Positions 32,066-44,747 of a stretch of 64,000 nt of DNA are shown here, one piece after another (the first letter of the stretch is position 1; every line of letters begins with the position of its first letter). Origin of the DNA: Ceratotherium simum simum (taxonomy: Eukaryota > Chordata > Mammalia > Perissodactyla > Rhinocerotidae); assembly GCF_000283155.1 (NCBI RefSeq), contig NW_004454182.1, positions 4,653,564-4,717,563 of the forward strand. Reading direction: 5' to 3'. The notes under the pieces were generated by a model. It was given only the letters and a program-made list of their open reading frames with translations. It searched no databases and was not told the origin of the DNA. Both the position numbers and the translations under genes were made by a program.

Positions 32066-35000
32066 ATTATACTATTCAGGAGAATTAGGTCTGAATGAAA
32101 CAATTAGCTGTTTGACCTTGATCCAGTCATTTTATTAATTAATTCCATGCCAAAATTTTCTTATCTTTAAGTGTAATGAAATGGACTGGATGTCTATAAT
32201 CAAGATTAGCTATAAGTTCACAGACCTTTGTTAGAAATTTATATCTACTAGTATCGTGTGAAATTGTGTCAATTTTTAGGCATACACAAAATAATAATAA
32301 CTAACACTTCTTGCTATTTTGTGAGTCAGGCACAATGTGAGTAATTCTCCTGTGGATACAAACATGGAGCAAGATGAATCGAGTAGAAAAAAGAAATAGG
32401 ACGTGGAAGCACAGGATAACAGTCCAGAATTGAGACATTTCTGAAAATATTTTGAAAGTGCTACGAAAACACCATCAATTATGGAACTTAGTATGCCCAC
32501 GCTTAATGATGTTTCATTTCTTTAAATGCATTTATTTTTTCACTTAAGAAGGACATTTCCTGTTATGGAAATAAATTTGCCATTTTAAAATAGATGTTGA
32601 TTGCAAAATAGATTTCCTTTCACAGAACTTCACGTTACTGTCAACTTTTCTAAAGCAAATCTCTCAGGTGAAAAGAGAAATGTTTGTTTTTTCATATGAT
32701 TTGTTATTTATTTAACACTGACATTTCTCTTAAAACAGTCTGCATTTCTAGTTTTTGGTCCACATCAATTGGCAGTCCTTGTTCTTCTCTGTACGCTTTT
32801 GTCTCTCAACAATAATGCTACACACATTAATATAACTGCTTATTTATAGGACAGTTTCCTTTAATGGGCTTTAACTCTTAGAGGGCGGGGACTGTGTTGT
32901 ATCAATTGTTGAATCCTCGATATAGAACACATTAACTGGTATAAAAATAATGACTGTTTATAGAAAGGACAAGAAAAGGAAGGAAGTTGGTAATTGACCT
33001 CTGGATACTATAACAATTCGACTGTTGTGAATTCAAATTGCTGCACGGTCCCAGCATGTTGTTTAATTTTGATCATGGACCATATAAACTATTTGTAATT
33101 TATTGGAAATGATCTCCATCAACAAATATTTAAGGTCAGTGAAACCAGAGTGTTTCATACAAACAAGTGGTCCTTGGCAGAGAAATGACTTCTCCCTAAA
33201 CAAGCATAAGGTTGTGTTCGTATTGAAGTGAGTAACGATGCATAACTCCCATCATAATGTTAAAATTTCACATATTCTGAGGAAATGTTTCTCCAGCAAC
33301 ATAATTAGGATACCTGCCTTATTTGTTCAGACTTCACGAATATTTTGGCTATGGGAATCACTAACCATTCGCTGGATGGGCAAAGTCTTTCTCTTGTTCT
33401 TGACTCTTAACAGACAGAAAACAGAAGGACCACATCTCCTAGACAGGCATTTAAATATTTAACTTGATTATTAGTTCAAATTATGAGCGATGCCTATTAC
33501 CTTTATAAATAGATATAAAAAGCATATATATGTGAAAGAAGCATTGATGTGGAAAATGCTACATTAACAAATCTTATTATAAGAAGGAATTTTGAAATAA
33601 CTTGCCAAGAGGGTAATGACCTCAATTAAATTTTATGTGAAATAATAATTGGTGATTTTAATAAAGGAACTCTATCGCAAATTGCATATTTTATAATGTA
33701 ATATTTTGTTATTTCTTATTTCCCTCTGGCTTGCATTTATAGTAAGTAAAAACCTTTGAGATGATCAAGATTTATCATTTAAAGTGCTTTTTCTTTCAGT
33801 GTACTCAAATAGATTTTAAATAGTTTTAAATTCAAAAGGAGGGAAAGAAGAAAAATATTGAAAATCTTTTTGGAGATATTTATTCCAACAGTAAAGGAGA
33901 ATATTGGACTATAAAAATTTACAGTGATTATCAAAGTGACACAAGTATAAGAGGGAAGAAATTAAAAGCCACAGCACTTAGAGATATTTCAGTGAGATAA
34001 ACATGATTGATGTGAATCATCGAGAAAATGCCAAACTGAAGTAACACTTTCTGTATGAACGTAATCTATTTCCATGTTTATATGTCATTGTGTATATAGA
34101 TTTTTTGAATAAAACTATTATTTTATAGTAGTTACATATTTTTTAGTGACTTCACATAAAGTACTCAATTTACATGTAGTTTTGAGTTTAGATAACTTCA
34201 CAATTCAACTAGGAAAGGCTTTTGTTTCTATCCCTACAAACAAAAAATTTCCGTATACAACACTGCTGAAATGCATAAAACTGGAGGTCTGCTGTGAACA
34301 CTTAAATGTTAAATTTAAATTAAGTTTAGAACCAGCAAAACCTGCATTATGATGTCCATTTTCTTTAGCCTTTAAAAATCCCTTGTACTGATTATTCTAT
34401 TGCATAATGTGAATTTTATCCCGGCTCAGGATGAAGCCTTAAGCCCACAGGGCAGGGCTTGCATCGGCTTCTCTGATATTTACGTGGCATAGTTGTTCTC
34501 ACTTGGTGTTCAGTATTGTTAGCAACAATAATGATGAGGCGAGCTTGGAGTGAAGTGAGCAACAATCAATAGCGAGCATGTTTGAGGGGAGGCAAGAGAC
34601 ATGTTAATAACCTGGTTTAAAAACACCGAACATGCTCACACCGCCCACATATAAAATGTTTTCCGAGTTACTGACTTTTCACCAAAGAATGTATTTCCAT
34701 TGTGTGCAATCCAGCCACATTTTGCCTCAAATTATACCTTCTTTGTATGGTTGGGATTTTACCAACTATATTTTGAGGAACCATATGGCACTATTCCTAG
34801 CCATAATAAGTTCTCTATGTTGCTGAACAGGGTTTCCAAGTGTTTTGTATGTCAATATTAACATACTTTCTAGGACACTTACCATTCTGGTGGTTCACCT
34901 CTGGAGACGCTCCAATTTGTCAATTTCCTTCTTAAAACATATCATCAGAAGCGACCATAATATTCTAGCTATGCACTGACAAATGCAAAGATTGGTGAAA

Positions 35001-35702
35001 AATCTTTCTTTCCTTTTTTGTATTCTGGATGTGATAAAGCTATTAAGGCTGCTTAAGGCACTGTTAACTTATTTAGTAACCATATCTTGCTATTGGTATA
35101 GAGAATTTGTGGTCATTTTCTAGGAGTTTAGTACCATCTCCAGGGAATTTAATAATCAACCTCACTGCTGAATGCATCTATCAGAGTTACCATGGCTGTG
35201 ACCACGGGAACCGCCAGTGGAGCTGGAAGTGTCAGAAGGTCAGTTAAGGGCAAGTCACATTTCTCTCCTGGGAATTTTCTAGAACATGCACTGCTTAGTT
35301 GTAGTAACATTAATAGAAATATCAGAAAACCACACCACTATATACCATTCTGATAAAAAAAGCTCTGGGCTTAGAGATTCTGCTTTCATAAGTTAGGCAG
35401 TGAATAGGTAATCTAGTAATTTGTCCTCATGTGGAAATTTAAAAAACAATTTCTAAATGTATTGATATGAACAAGTCATACATTGTTTTATTTACAGAAA
35501 ATAATACCTCTGATTGTTTAAAAAGACGCCTCGAAGATTTTTACTGTGATTTTTTTAATGTGATCAGTTATAAGTAAGCTTATCTGAGGGAGAGGAGCTA
35601 AACTAAGAGCAGACATTTATAGTATTGGAATGGGTTCTTTGTGACAGCCAGTGGTGATCCGCAGCTCCCTAATGCCCCCCAATCCCTAGTGTGGCATCCT
35701 TA
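32066..35702. other. Long unassigned stretch
   Basis: About 3.6 kb with no clear repeat except an L2-like 3' end near 32870-32950 ('gagggcggggactgtgttgt'). It is AT-rich. The frames at 33238-33462, 34146-34352 and 34632-34826 are short and show no recognisable domain. The 34380-34620 segment has more sequence complexity than its surroundings. Confidence 0.45.
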
Positions 35703-35745
35703 ACGCCACACACACACAAGTACACACACACACACACACACACAT
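35703..35745. repeat. (CA)n microsatellite, interrupted
   Basis: Two CA runs separated by an 'agt' interruption (near 35718-35722). The right run of about 11 units is uninterrupted. Confidence 0.95.
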
Positions 35746-35837
35746 TACTACATCTCATGGAATTTTTAGGGTAAGCCGGGTCCAGTGTGTCCTGGGGTGA
35801 GCTAGACTATTCTAGCACTTTTCAAGATGCATTAAAC

Positions 35838-36052
35838 CAAGAATTCTCAACTTAGGGCTATTTTGTCCCCTAGGGAACATTTGGCAATGTATGAAGACAT
35901 TTTTGGGTGTGACAACTGGGGGAACGCTACTGGCCTCGAGTGGGTAGAGACCTGAGTTGCTGCTAAACATCCTACAATACACAGGAAAAGTTCCCCCCAA
36001 CAAAGAATTATCTGGCCCGAAATGTCAATAGCGCTGAGTTTGAAAAACTCTG
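35838..36052 (+). repeat. MER5A (hAT-Charlie MITE)
   Basis: Near full-length MER5A order: 'gaattctcaacttagggcta', 'cccctagggaacatttggca', 'acatttttgggtgtgacaac', 'gctgctaaacatcctacaat' and 'caaagaattatctggcccga', ending 'tttgaaaaactctg'. The ends are inverted matches of each other. The minus-strand frames at 35812-36062 are side effects. Confidence 0.93.
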
Positions 36053-36399
36053 AATGAGACACTTAAGTCCTCAGCTGAGCATATTGAGTTGGCTCACACT
36101 TGAGTCGATTCAAAGGGCACCAGCTGACGATGGTGCTCTTAGAACAGATCCCGTTGTGAGCCAGACTGTGTTCTCTCAGTAGCTGTAGCATCCCTGAATG
36201 AAGCCTTCATTAACAAGCCATATTTTTGTCTGAATTACTCTCGTATTTGGGTGGTTTACTGTTATTTAATTGATAGTCACAGTTTTGTTTTTCCCCTAGA
36301 TTGTTATAATGAGTTATGTTATTTCTGCCTCATAAATCCTGCCAAGATTCCCCGAGTTTAGCTGAAAAACTTTCATCTAACTAGTGCAGTAATTCCTAA

Positions 36400-37050
36400 C
36401 TCTTCCCTCTGCCTCCTGTACCCCTCTCACATACCACCACCGGAGTAGTTCACCTTTTTACAGCAGTCGAAATAAGCTGTCCAAAAACCAGGTCTTAGCT
36501 TGTCACTCACCTGCTAGCAAGCCTTGAATGGCTGCCCATTGCCAATCTGATAAAAACGAGCCATTCCCTTTAGCATAACATAGCAAACCCTGTGTTACCC
36601 GACCCCCGCATACTCCCCTAGACTAATCTCTTGTTCCTTTAGTCAGGTATTTCCACTCTATCAACACTGAATTTCTTGAGTTCTCTGCACAGGCCACGCT
36701 GCCTCTCACCTGGGTAACTTTTACTTCAACCTGCGTCCGTGTTTACAGGTTTACTCTTCACCTTGTCAACTCTCTAATTCCCACCTGGCTCATTTACCAC
36801 TTCTTGTAGGAAACTTCTGTAATCTTCTTGGGTAGGGTTACTCCTGTAATAGCCTGTGTGTTTGTCTATCACTGCACTTCCTAGGCTGTTTTAAAGCAGC
36901 CTTTTGTGTTTGCCTCTGGATTCCATGAAGTTGTGGCCTCAGTCCTTCTCATTTTTGTGCTCCTTGACTTCCTAGCCAAGGGCACAGAAGATATTTGTCT
37001 CTTCATCAATGGAAAGTGATTGAGCGAATGAATGAGTGTCTGTATTTGTC
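36400..37050 (+). repeat. L2 LINE 3' end
   Basis: Plus-strand L2 wording: 'ccttgaatggctgcccattg', 'cttctgtaatcttcttgggt', 'tgtctatcactgcacttcct' and a final 'gaagatatttgtctcttc' with 'gagcgaatgaatgagtg'. This is the L2 3' region and end in order. Confidence 0.8.
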
Positions 37051-37361
37051 ATTTCACTGTTGCAAGTGAATTAAATTGACTTAAATCGAGTAATGTTTCC
37101 TAATTTAGTTGCAGAGTAATTTTAGAATAATTTTATCTTCAACTTCTGTATGATAATCATTAAAAGATTAGTTTATCGTTTGTTTCTCTTTACCAACCGA
37201 TTTGTTTAGATGGGTTCAGATTACTAAAGATTCAAAGAAGTGTAGGTGTTGAAAGATACAATCTATTTCTAAATACTGGTATTCTGTGAATTTCCGATTT
37301 GCCTCTGGTCCAAGACACAGCTGAGTATAGAGGAATCAAGTAATAATATTGGTAATAGCAG

Positions 37362-37590
37362 CATTATTGAACAACTACCATAAGTCAGATGTTATGCTAA
37401 GAAATAGACATCATTTTCTCATCTAACCTATGAGGTAGAACTATTATTTCCAGTTTAAACATTTACACATATTCAGGAGAAACTGAGGCACAGAGAAGTT
37501 GGATAATATTTCCCAGAGTTGCCCAGGTAGTATATGAAGGAGCAGGCATTCAATCAGCCCAAGAGCTTCAACTTTTGACCAATATCTTAT
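37362..37590 (-). repeat. MIR SINE, antisense, near complete
   Basis: Antisense MIR from end to end: 'gcattattgaacaactacca', 'gatgttatgctaagaaatag', 'aacctatgaggtagaactat', 'gagaaactgaggcacagaga' and 'gttgcccaggtagtatatga'. This is one of the longest MIR copies here. Confidence 0.85.
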
Positions 37591-37664
37591 GGTGCACCTA
37601 CATACTGGCAAATTAAAACCTAAACCTCTAATTTTAAACTCAAAAGATTATTTCTAGCTAATTA

Positions 37665-37905
37665 CTCCTTAGTGATGATTCAATGAGTTAATGTGCATAA
37701 AGGCATAGTAAGTGCACAGTAAAGGTTAGCTACTAGAATTATTATTAAGTTTTGAGATAAAAATAAGTATTCTAGATTAGTTTTCCACCATAAATTTAGG
37801 AAGGTAAACTTTTCCTCTCTAACTTAGAGGATTTTAATAAGGACGAAATCTGTATGAGCATTTTGAAAAGTATTGTGCAATCAGTAAATATAAGCTATCA
37901 TCTTT
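37665..37905 (+). repeat. Two MIR 3' tail fragments
   Basis: 37665-37745 reads 'tgattcaatgagttaatgtg' and 'agtaagtgcacagtaaaggt' with an ATTATTATT tail. 37800-37905 reads 'agaggattttaataaggacg' and 'attgtgcaatcagtaaatat'. Both resemble the 3' part of MIR on the plus strand. Confidence 0.55.
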
Positions 37906-38539
37906 GGGCAATGGTGTTATCACAGTGCATGAACTTATCTAAAATGTAAACTATCGTATTTATCATTTGTCTAAATTAAGGGAAGAATAACAGTGAGAAC
38001 CAGATACTGATTATTTTAAGGCTTGAGAAAGTTGATGTACATAGGACGAGGAAAGTGCTTGAATATGGTGCTCAATTATTTCTAGAGAAGACGTGGGGGT
38101 AGGATGAGGCTGTTTTAAAGGGCAGACCCATTAGACAGCTCCAGTTCCCAGGATTGTGACCCATAAATGGATTCCAAGAGTAGGAGATGACTGAGGGTCC
38201 GTTTTGAAAGATGAAAATTCAAAAGTTTCCATTTTTCCCATTGGCACCTAGACAGGCATTTTATTACCTTATGGAGAAAATCATTTCTGGTTTTAGACCA
38301 TCACTACCTTTGTTTTCCTAAGTCAACCTTCTTTTAAACACTTCAGACACCTTTCCTAAATTGATGAGCCAGAAAAAATTGTTACCTAAATCTTATGGGC
38401 TGCCCTAGCACATTATAAAAACCATCCTTAAGAACGCAACATTTATTTCAAGGAATACTCTGCCGCAGTCACTATAGAAGGAAGTGAGAAAATGGTGGTC
38501 AGTCTATTTCAAGGCAGGATTTTGCATGTTGACTTAAGA

Positions 38540-38960
38540 AGATGTGTAAATTAAAGAGCCCCGGCAGTTAACTATGCATCCATCAGGACTCATGGACTGT
38601 CTCTGTAAATGCATAAGCAGTCACGCTCTGAGGGGCCTGCACCCCAGACTCTTAGCAGAACTCGCCTGGAGATGTCCTCCGGAAGTGTTTCTGTCAGAGG
38701 GCTCACCTGGGAAAGCAGTTCCTAATCTGCACTTAGCAGTAAAGCTATTACTCTCCCTTTAAGTGCAATTGTTGTTGACCCTAATGACTGTCTAATTGAC
38801 AGCGAAGTGATTCAGTAAAGCTGACTTCTTACCTGCAAAGAGAGCCTTGGGTAGAATCGATTGAGTAGAACCTTTCACAGCTGTGTTAGGCGGTGGCTTC
38901 CTTAACTGCTGCAGCCTTCACTTGCCAGGGTGGGCACCAGGCTCCGAGTCAGACATCCCA
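38540..38960. other. Repeat-free complex segment; candidate conserved noncoding element
   Basis: The interval lacks simple or interspersed repeats and is more balanced in base composition than its surroundings. At 38785-38805 the text 'gactgtctaattgacagcga' joins a TAAT homeodomain core to a TGACAG site of the MEIS/TGIF type. The 62-codon frame at 38574-38762 is not supported by splice sites. Conservation is inferred from appearance only. Confidence 0.3.
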
Positions 38961-39434
38961 TCATGAAATCAGATCCCTCCTGCAGGAGGTCAGTAGCACA
39001 TTTGCTATTTTCTCCCTTTTTAGCTTTCGATTTTCAGTTTGACTTTTAAGATTCTTAGGCATTTTTCAAATAATTGAATCTAAACTTAACATACACTGCT
39101 TCAGTTGAAATAAGACTACTTGGTTCCTGGTTTGGACTTTTTGGATTAAAACATTATTGTGTTTAACTAAGAGAGAAAAGAAAGTTTCCTAATCATTGTC
39201 TTGTTTAAAAGAATAAAATTATATTGAAATACCTGTGTAACAACAGCTGAACTGAATTCTACTCAGCCTGGTCTTAAAAACAACTCATATTGTGCCGCAT
39301 CTTAGAAATGTATGTTTGATAGATGTGTACTTGATATATTTTTTAAAAATCGTGAATGCATGTTAAACACAGATTAACATAACATTAATTTTAATTTTAA
39401 GCTAAATTATTATATTTAAGAGGTCAATTGCAAA

Positions 39435-39625
39435 AGGTTGGAGGCCAGACGGACAGATCTGAGTTTGAATGCCACCTCTGCCTATTACTAGCTTGAGTAA
39501 ATTATTTAAACTTTGTTAGCATCAGTTTTCTCATCTCTAAAATGGTATCAGTAAGCTTTACCTGCTGAGATTAAGGATTAAGTAAAATAATAAATAACAT
39601 TGCTTAACTCAATAATTGCCAAATA
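39435..39625 (+). repeat. MIR SINE
   Basis: Plus-strand MIR order: 'ggaggccagacggacagatc', 'tgagtttgaatgccacctct', 'gcctattactagcttgagta', 'atcagttttctcatctctaa' and 'gctgagattaaggattaagt'. Good match. Confidence 0.88.
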
Positions 39626-40082
39626 GTGAGATCTAAAATGTCATAGATATTGTGATTATTAGAATATTCTTTTCTCAGTCCTGAATAGATATCTAATAAA
39701 ATGACACCCCTGAGGCTATCTGCATCTTAAAAAAGAGCTTGCTTATAAAAAATGTCTCTCAGGATTTGTTCTTAACTTTCTAGCTGCCCGCAGCTTCCCC
39801 TATGTCACTCACAGCAAGGCTATCTCTTTCTCTGATACCTTTTACGGTTAGTAAACTCCATGCCACATCTCTCTCTTTCCTGTGCTGCTGTCTTTGAATT
39901 TGGCTGCAGCAGAAGGACAAATCTGTCATGTTTCTGGTTAGGCTCTCACCAAATCTGGAGAGTACAATGAAAAAGAATCTGTCCCATAGTTCAGACTCCT
40001 CCCTGGAGGATGGCTGTCAGCCATTGAAGCAAGCCTTTCGCAACCTGACCATCTTTACCTATTTCTTATGCATGTGTTTGGG
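39626..40082. other. Unassigned sequence
   Basis: No family was assigned. 39770-39960 is pyrimidine-rich with 'tggctgcagcagaaggacaa' and could be a decayed interspersed repeat, but this is not firm. Confidence 0.4.
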
Positions 40083-40267
40083 TTTTTTTTTGTTTTTTTG
40101 CTAAGGAAGATTCACCCTGAGCTAACATCTGTGCCAATCATCCTCTGTTTTGTATGTGGGTCATCGCCACAGCATGGCTGCTGACAAGTGGTGTAGGTCT
40201 GCACCCAGCATCCGAACCCGGGCCACCAAAGCAGAGTGCGCCAAACGTAACTATGGGGCCTGCCCCA
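40083..40267 (-). mobile_element. ERE-type SINE, antisense, short form
   Basis: Reverse-strand ERE: terminal T run at 40083, tail module complement 'gaagattcaccctgagctaa', body complement 'gtgggtcatcgccacagcat', B-box complement 'atccgaacccgggcc' and head complement ending 'tatggggcctgcccc' at 40267. It belongs with copies 7567 and 60193. The second ERE begins only 84 bases to the right in the same orientation. Confidence 0.92.
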
Positions 40268-40351
40268 CTTGTATTTGTTTTAATATATCTTCCTCACTAC
40301 AAGTGGTCCCTCCAACTTCACCAGATTATTTTACAAATATATATATATATA

Positions 40352-40650
40352 TTTTTTTTCTTTTTGTGAGGAAGATCAGCCCTAAGCTAACATCCATGCT
40401 AATCCTCCTCTTTTTGCTGAGGAAGACTGGCTCTGAGCTAACATCTATTGCCAATCCTCCTCCTTTTTTTGTTCCCCAAAGTCCTAGTAGATAGTTGTAT
40501 GTCATAGTTGCACATCCTTCTAGTTGCTGTATGTGGGACGTGGCCTCAGCATGGCCGGAGAAGCGGTGTGTCAGTGCACGCCCGGGATCCGAACCCAGGC
40601 CGCCAGTAGCAGAGCATGTGCACTTAACTGCTAAGCCATGGGGCCAGCTC
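40352..40650 (-). mobile_element. ERE-type SINE, antisense, two tail modules, 11-bp target duplication
   Basis: From the right, the head complement 'aagccatggggccagctc' ends at 40650, followed by B-box complement 'gggatccgaacccaggcc', the body complement 'ctagttgctgtatgtgggac' and two tail modules (40364-40410 and 40415-40462). Target duplications are tacaaatatat on both sides. The left copy runs into an (AT)n tract at 40338-40351 that may have grown from it. The plus-strand frames across it (40150-40494, 40495-40677) are antisense SINE products. Confidence 0.95.
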
Positions 40651-40679
40651 CTACAAATATATTTAATAACATCCTAACT

Positions 40680-41330
40680 TAACCTTCTCCATATTGAAAT
40701 GTGTAGAGATCTTGCCTTTTTACTGGACACCATTAAATATAGTTTTAATATGAAAAATTTCACACCTTTATACAATAGACTGGAGTAATGAACCCTCCCT
40801 CCTAGAACCAATAATTATTAAGATGTTGACGTTAGTGCTTCTTATGGGCTCCTTCCCCCACATCTTCTTTGACAAATTCTTTTAAAGCAAGTCCTAGACA
40901 TCTTGTCAATTTACTCCTACATACTTCAGTGTGGATCATAAAAAATAGAGATGTTTTCTTACATAACCACACTTAACTAAATTCATAATATATCTTAGTA
41001 TCTTCTAATATACAACTCATATTCAATTTCCCCACTTGTCCTGTAAATACCTTTTTACAGTTGGTCTGGTTGCATTATGATCCCAATCAGGTCCACACAT
41101 TGCCATTGGTTGTTATGTTTCTTAAGTCGTTTTTAATCAAGAGAAGTGTCCCCTCTCTCCTTTTTTCTCATGCCATTGACTTGTCGAAGAAACCAGATAA
41201 GTTATTCTGCAAAATTTCACACATTTTGAATTCATGTTTCTTTCCTGGTCTTGTTTATTTAACTTGTTTCTCTCTCTCTTGTATTTCTTATAAACTGAAA
41301 AACAGCTCTGTAGTCTAGGTTGAACTTAGG
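40680..41330. mobile_element. L1M-type LINE remains
   Basis: 'agtcctagacatcttgtcaa', 'ttcttacataaccacactta', 'catattcaatttccccactt' and 'gccattggttgttatgtttc' appear in an order I know from ancient L1M sequence. Orientation relative to the L1 transcript was not settled. No ORF of interest. Confidence 0.65.
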
Positions 41331-42639
41331 GTCAACATTTTTGTCAATAATACCTTTATATTTTGAAAACTGAAGAATGTTTTAGCCAGAGATAATATCT
41401 TCCTCTCAGAATCAAATTCATGAATACCAACCGGTAATAATTAAATGTGTTTATGGTCCCATGAACCTGTGGCAATATGACCTTTACAATTACGAGAAAT
41501 GAAAAAAGTATATGTGTGTGTATGTGTAGGTGTACAAATATAAATAAATATTTCTTCTTTCCATCTTTGGAGGAATAAATTGGCTCTTAATTTCATCCAT
41601 GCCTGTTTTTGAGGAGAAAAAGATCAAAAAATTTTCTCTCTCATACTCATTCATTCATTCGACATCATGTATCTATTTTTACTTTGGGTTGGGAACTGTG
41701 CTTAGTCCTACACATAAAAAGACAAGTCTTCATCCTTAGCCACAAGGAAATTGCAGTCTTATGAAAATGAAGTTCATTACCACAGAACTTGTTTCCCAAG
41801 GGCCTAGAGCAATAGGCTTATATACCAATTGTGGTCTATAAAACAATGTAAATAAGGACAAGTCTGACATAGTTTACTACATTTCTAACAGTAAATTTGT
41901 AGTGTAATCATGATGGTAAAACCATCTCTAGAAAAGTGAAAAGTTAATTAATTTAATTAAACCAGCTGTCTGGTCTGTGTTGCATGAAAAACATCTCTAG
42001 TATGTATCCTGGTTCCTGGAATACTGTGTTAGTAAATATTTGTTGGATATATTATTGAATAAATTAAATTTATTTTTTTCTTAATTGTGTTGTATACATA
42101 TAATATAAGAAAATCTAAGATAGAAATATAGTCTAAAACACTTCAATTACTAAACTTTGTTTTATATTTGCATAAAATTAACCTTAATCATATGATTCAG
42201 TACAAGAACTGCACATCAATTATGGAAAGTAGTATCAAGATAGGCGTTATAGGAATTTAGAAAGTAAGAAAGAAAGTCTTTATCCCTAATGAATTTTTAG
42301 TTGAGTGGTTTAAAATAAGCCAAGTACATCGGAAAATAGGTAGCATTTTGTAATATACAAATTTCTCACATAATCTAAAACATAGAAAATGTATATTAAA
42401 TATCAAAACGTATGTGAAGTGTAACCTACATTTTATTGTAGTACAAACAGGAAGAAATACTAACCATTTAGAATAAGAAAAGCTTCCTAAAAGAGTTAGA
42501 AATATAGATTCTTTGAAAAATAAATGCAGTTTCAGTGGGATAAATATTCTAGTATATTCAGGTGTTCATGGGTTTCATAGGAAATATCAGATATCTTAAT
42601 TTTACTAGAATGTGGGCATTATATAGATAAGTCCTGAAT
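41331..42639. other. Mostly unassigned AT-rich sequence, one small L2 piece
   Basis: 41640-41770 resembles antisense L2 ('tcattcattcattcgacatc', 'gttgggaactgtgcttagtc'). The rest, including a GT-rich patch near 41510-41540, was not assigned. Confidence 0.45.
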
Positions 42640-43750
42640 AATGAGATTTTAATTGTCTTTTGGAATCTTTTTTGAAGGAGCCTAAATGCCCTAGGGAATT
42701 AGACACTATGGAACCATTCAAGATTTCCAAATAGGAAGATAATGTGTCTGAATCAATAATTTTGATGAACTCATCTGGAGGCAATAAAAAAAAAATATGG
42801 AAGAGACCAGAACCCTAGGTGGAGGTAGGTGGAGGTGGTTGCAATGGGTTGCATCATCCTTGGTTGTCTCTGGGAGTTATTCAGTGCAAGATTTGCCAAC
42901 TAATGCTTACAGGGTTCCAGTGGCTCATGGGTAGCATCTTCAATACTTTACAGTCCAACTTTTCAGGATACCTGTTAACATCAGTCATCTTTACAGCCTT
43001 GTCCTGAGCCTGTAATTTTGCACTCAACACCAACAGACAGGGTCACCGTATATGATGGTCAGCTGACTCACTACACAATTCTCCCATCCAAGAAAGCAAG
43101 TGATAGCTGAAATGTAACCCATAGTCCACTCACCTGAGCCTTGACCCATGGCACAGGGCCATGACCGTCTCTTAGAAGGGAAAACTTGTGAATTCATACA
43201 AGTTGCTGTATGGGCTAGCTGTGTCACTGCCTATACTCCAAGGCTACTCCATTGCTCCAGTGCTGGGTCCTTTTCAATGTTATTTATTTGTTAACACTAT
43301 GTTGGGCCAACATCAAGAAGGCTAAATATTAAATAAGCCAACAAAAACCATGTTTGCCACTCTATCGCAATCCATGGGCTGCCAGTTTTGACCCCTGCTT
43401 GAAAGACTTCCACCTAGGAAATGTGGTAGGAAGCACAGAAATAATGACGTTTGTGGAGGAGCTGCTTAGAAATCCATTTTGAAATACGTTGATAAAGAAG
43501 ACAAATGGAAATGGCAAATAGGCCAGAGGAAATGGATTCAAAACTCTGAGAGAGAAATAAAAACCTAGAGAAATATAAAGTGTCATAAACAAGGAGATGA
43601 GAATTGCACCTATAGATGAAAGGATGAAAACAAGGGAGAAAGCACATACAGAGAATATAAATTGTAGAACATTGTCGTTTAGTAACACATAGTTCAGGAA
43701 AAGCAGAAATACTAGGAATTGGTAAGGGGAAATACAAGCAATCAAAATCA
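42640..43750 (-). repeat. L2 LINE, antisense, discontinuous
   Basis: 42660-42830 has 'gaaccattcaagatttccaa' and 'ggaagagaccagaaccctag' of antisense L2. 43500-43740 resumes with 'aaggagatgagaattgcacc' and 'gagaaagcacatacagagaa'. The middle (42830-43400) was not recognised and may be an insertion. The minus-strand frames at 43362-43751 (129 codons, strongly hydrophobic) and 43414-43737 overlap the L2 sense strand and are not convincing proteins. Confidence 0.55.
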
Positions 43751-44747
43751 TGGTTTCTGGTCAGGCTATTAAATGTTTGTCACTATTTTCATGTACCCTG
43801 ATTTAAATTTCCTCTAATGTGATTGTATCAAGTAAAAGCTACCAGGCATTGAGAAAGAATAGAAAATCATAATAATAAGGTATTACATTTTTACGTATTT
43901 TCAGATCTACACACTGAAAATCTTATTTGGCTATGCACTATGTATTTTTGAATCCAACCTTTGGCTCAAACTCAAATTGTTTCTTTCTCATGGAAGTAAA
44001 CCTTTAAAAAAAGCAGAAAACTATCTTCATGATACTTTTTTTTCCCAAAAGATAGGCATCTCAAAATTTTTGCAAGATTAATTTCAATGATATTATATGT
44101 ATAGCATTTAAAACTTGAAATGTATTTTTATAAAATTGAAATATGATTAAAACAATTTAAATAGAGACTCCAAGAAAAATATGAGATTCTTGTTGAATAT
44201 CATCTTTAGATTTTTTCAATAGTCCAAACCAACCAGCTAACCCACCAAAAGGATTTAAGGGGGAAAAAAAAAATCACCTTTTTTTCTCCATTTTTGCATT
44301 TGAGTACCTGTGAAAGAAAAGGGTTTTTAAGACAAATGGGCATTTTTGCTCCAAGAAAAAGAACACTTTCTCCTTCCTTCTCCTCATTCTTTTCCATCTC
44401 ACCCTTTTATCCACTAGGGTGTAGGAAAAATTATTTATTAATAATGATTTTAAAGACTATCAGGATTTCTAAAGATCACCCACAGACAAACCAAAAACAA
44501 AATCTGTATTTGGATATTTCAATCACGTGTGATTAATAAATTCAAGAAAAAATCCTACAGAACCAAAATGTAAATCGATTTAAATCATGGAGTATCGACA
44601 TTCTGAATTTGGTTACTGCTACTTGCAGCGTTGTTTATTATCTCTAGGAGTTAGGGGTGGCAGGTAGGTAACATCGCTAAAGAAAAAGGGGATTTTAGTT
44701 AACCATTTACATTTTGCTGAGGTATTCTAATATTTCTTTTCTTTGTT
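43751..44747. other. Unassigned sequence
   Basis: AT-rich, with no repeat family recognised. The overlapping opposite frames near 44206-44536 lie on purine/pyrimidine-biased text and carry no motif. Confidence 0.45.

Noticed and set aside
40495..40677. Recurrent frames containing an SCCMWD-type stretch (also at 46894 and 53611)
   Set aside because: These are the antisense translation of the ERE body around its 'tgctgtatgtgggac' text, so they recur wherever that SINE occurs.
43362..43751. 129-codon hydrophobic minus-strand frame that looks like a membrane protein
   Set aside because: The plus strand is purine-rich L2-like text, so the antisense translation is automatically rich in Phe, Leu, Ile and Ser. 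There is no promoter, splice or family evidence, and an overlapping shifted frame is just as long.
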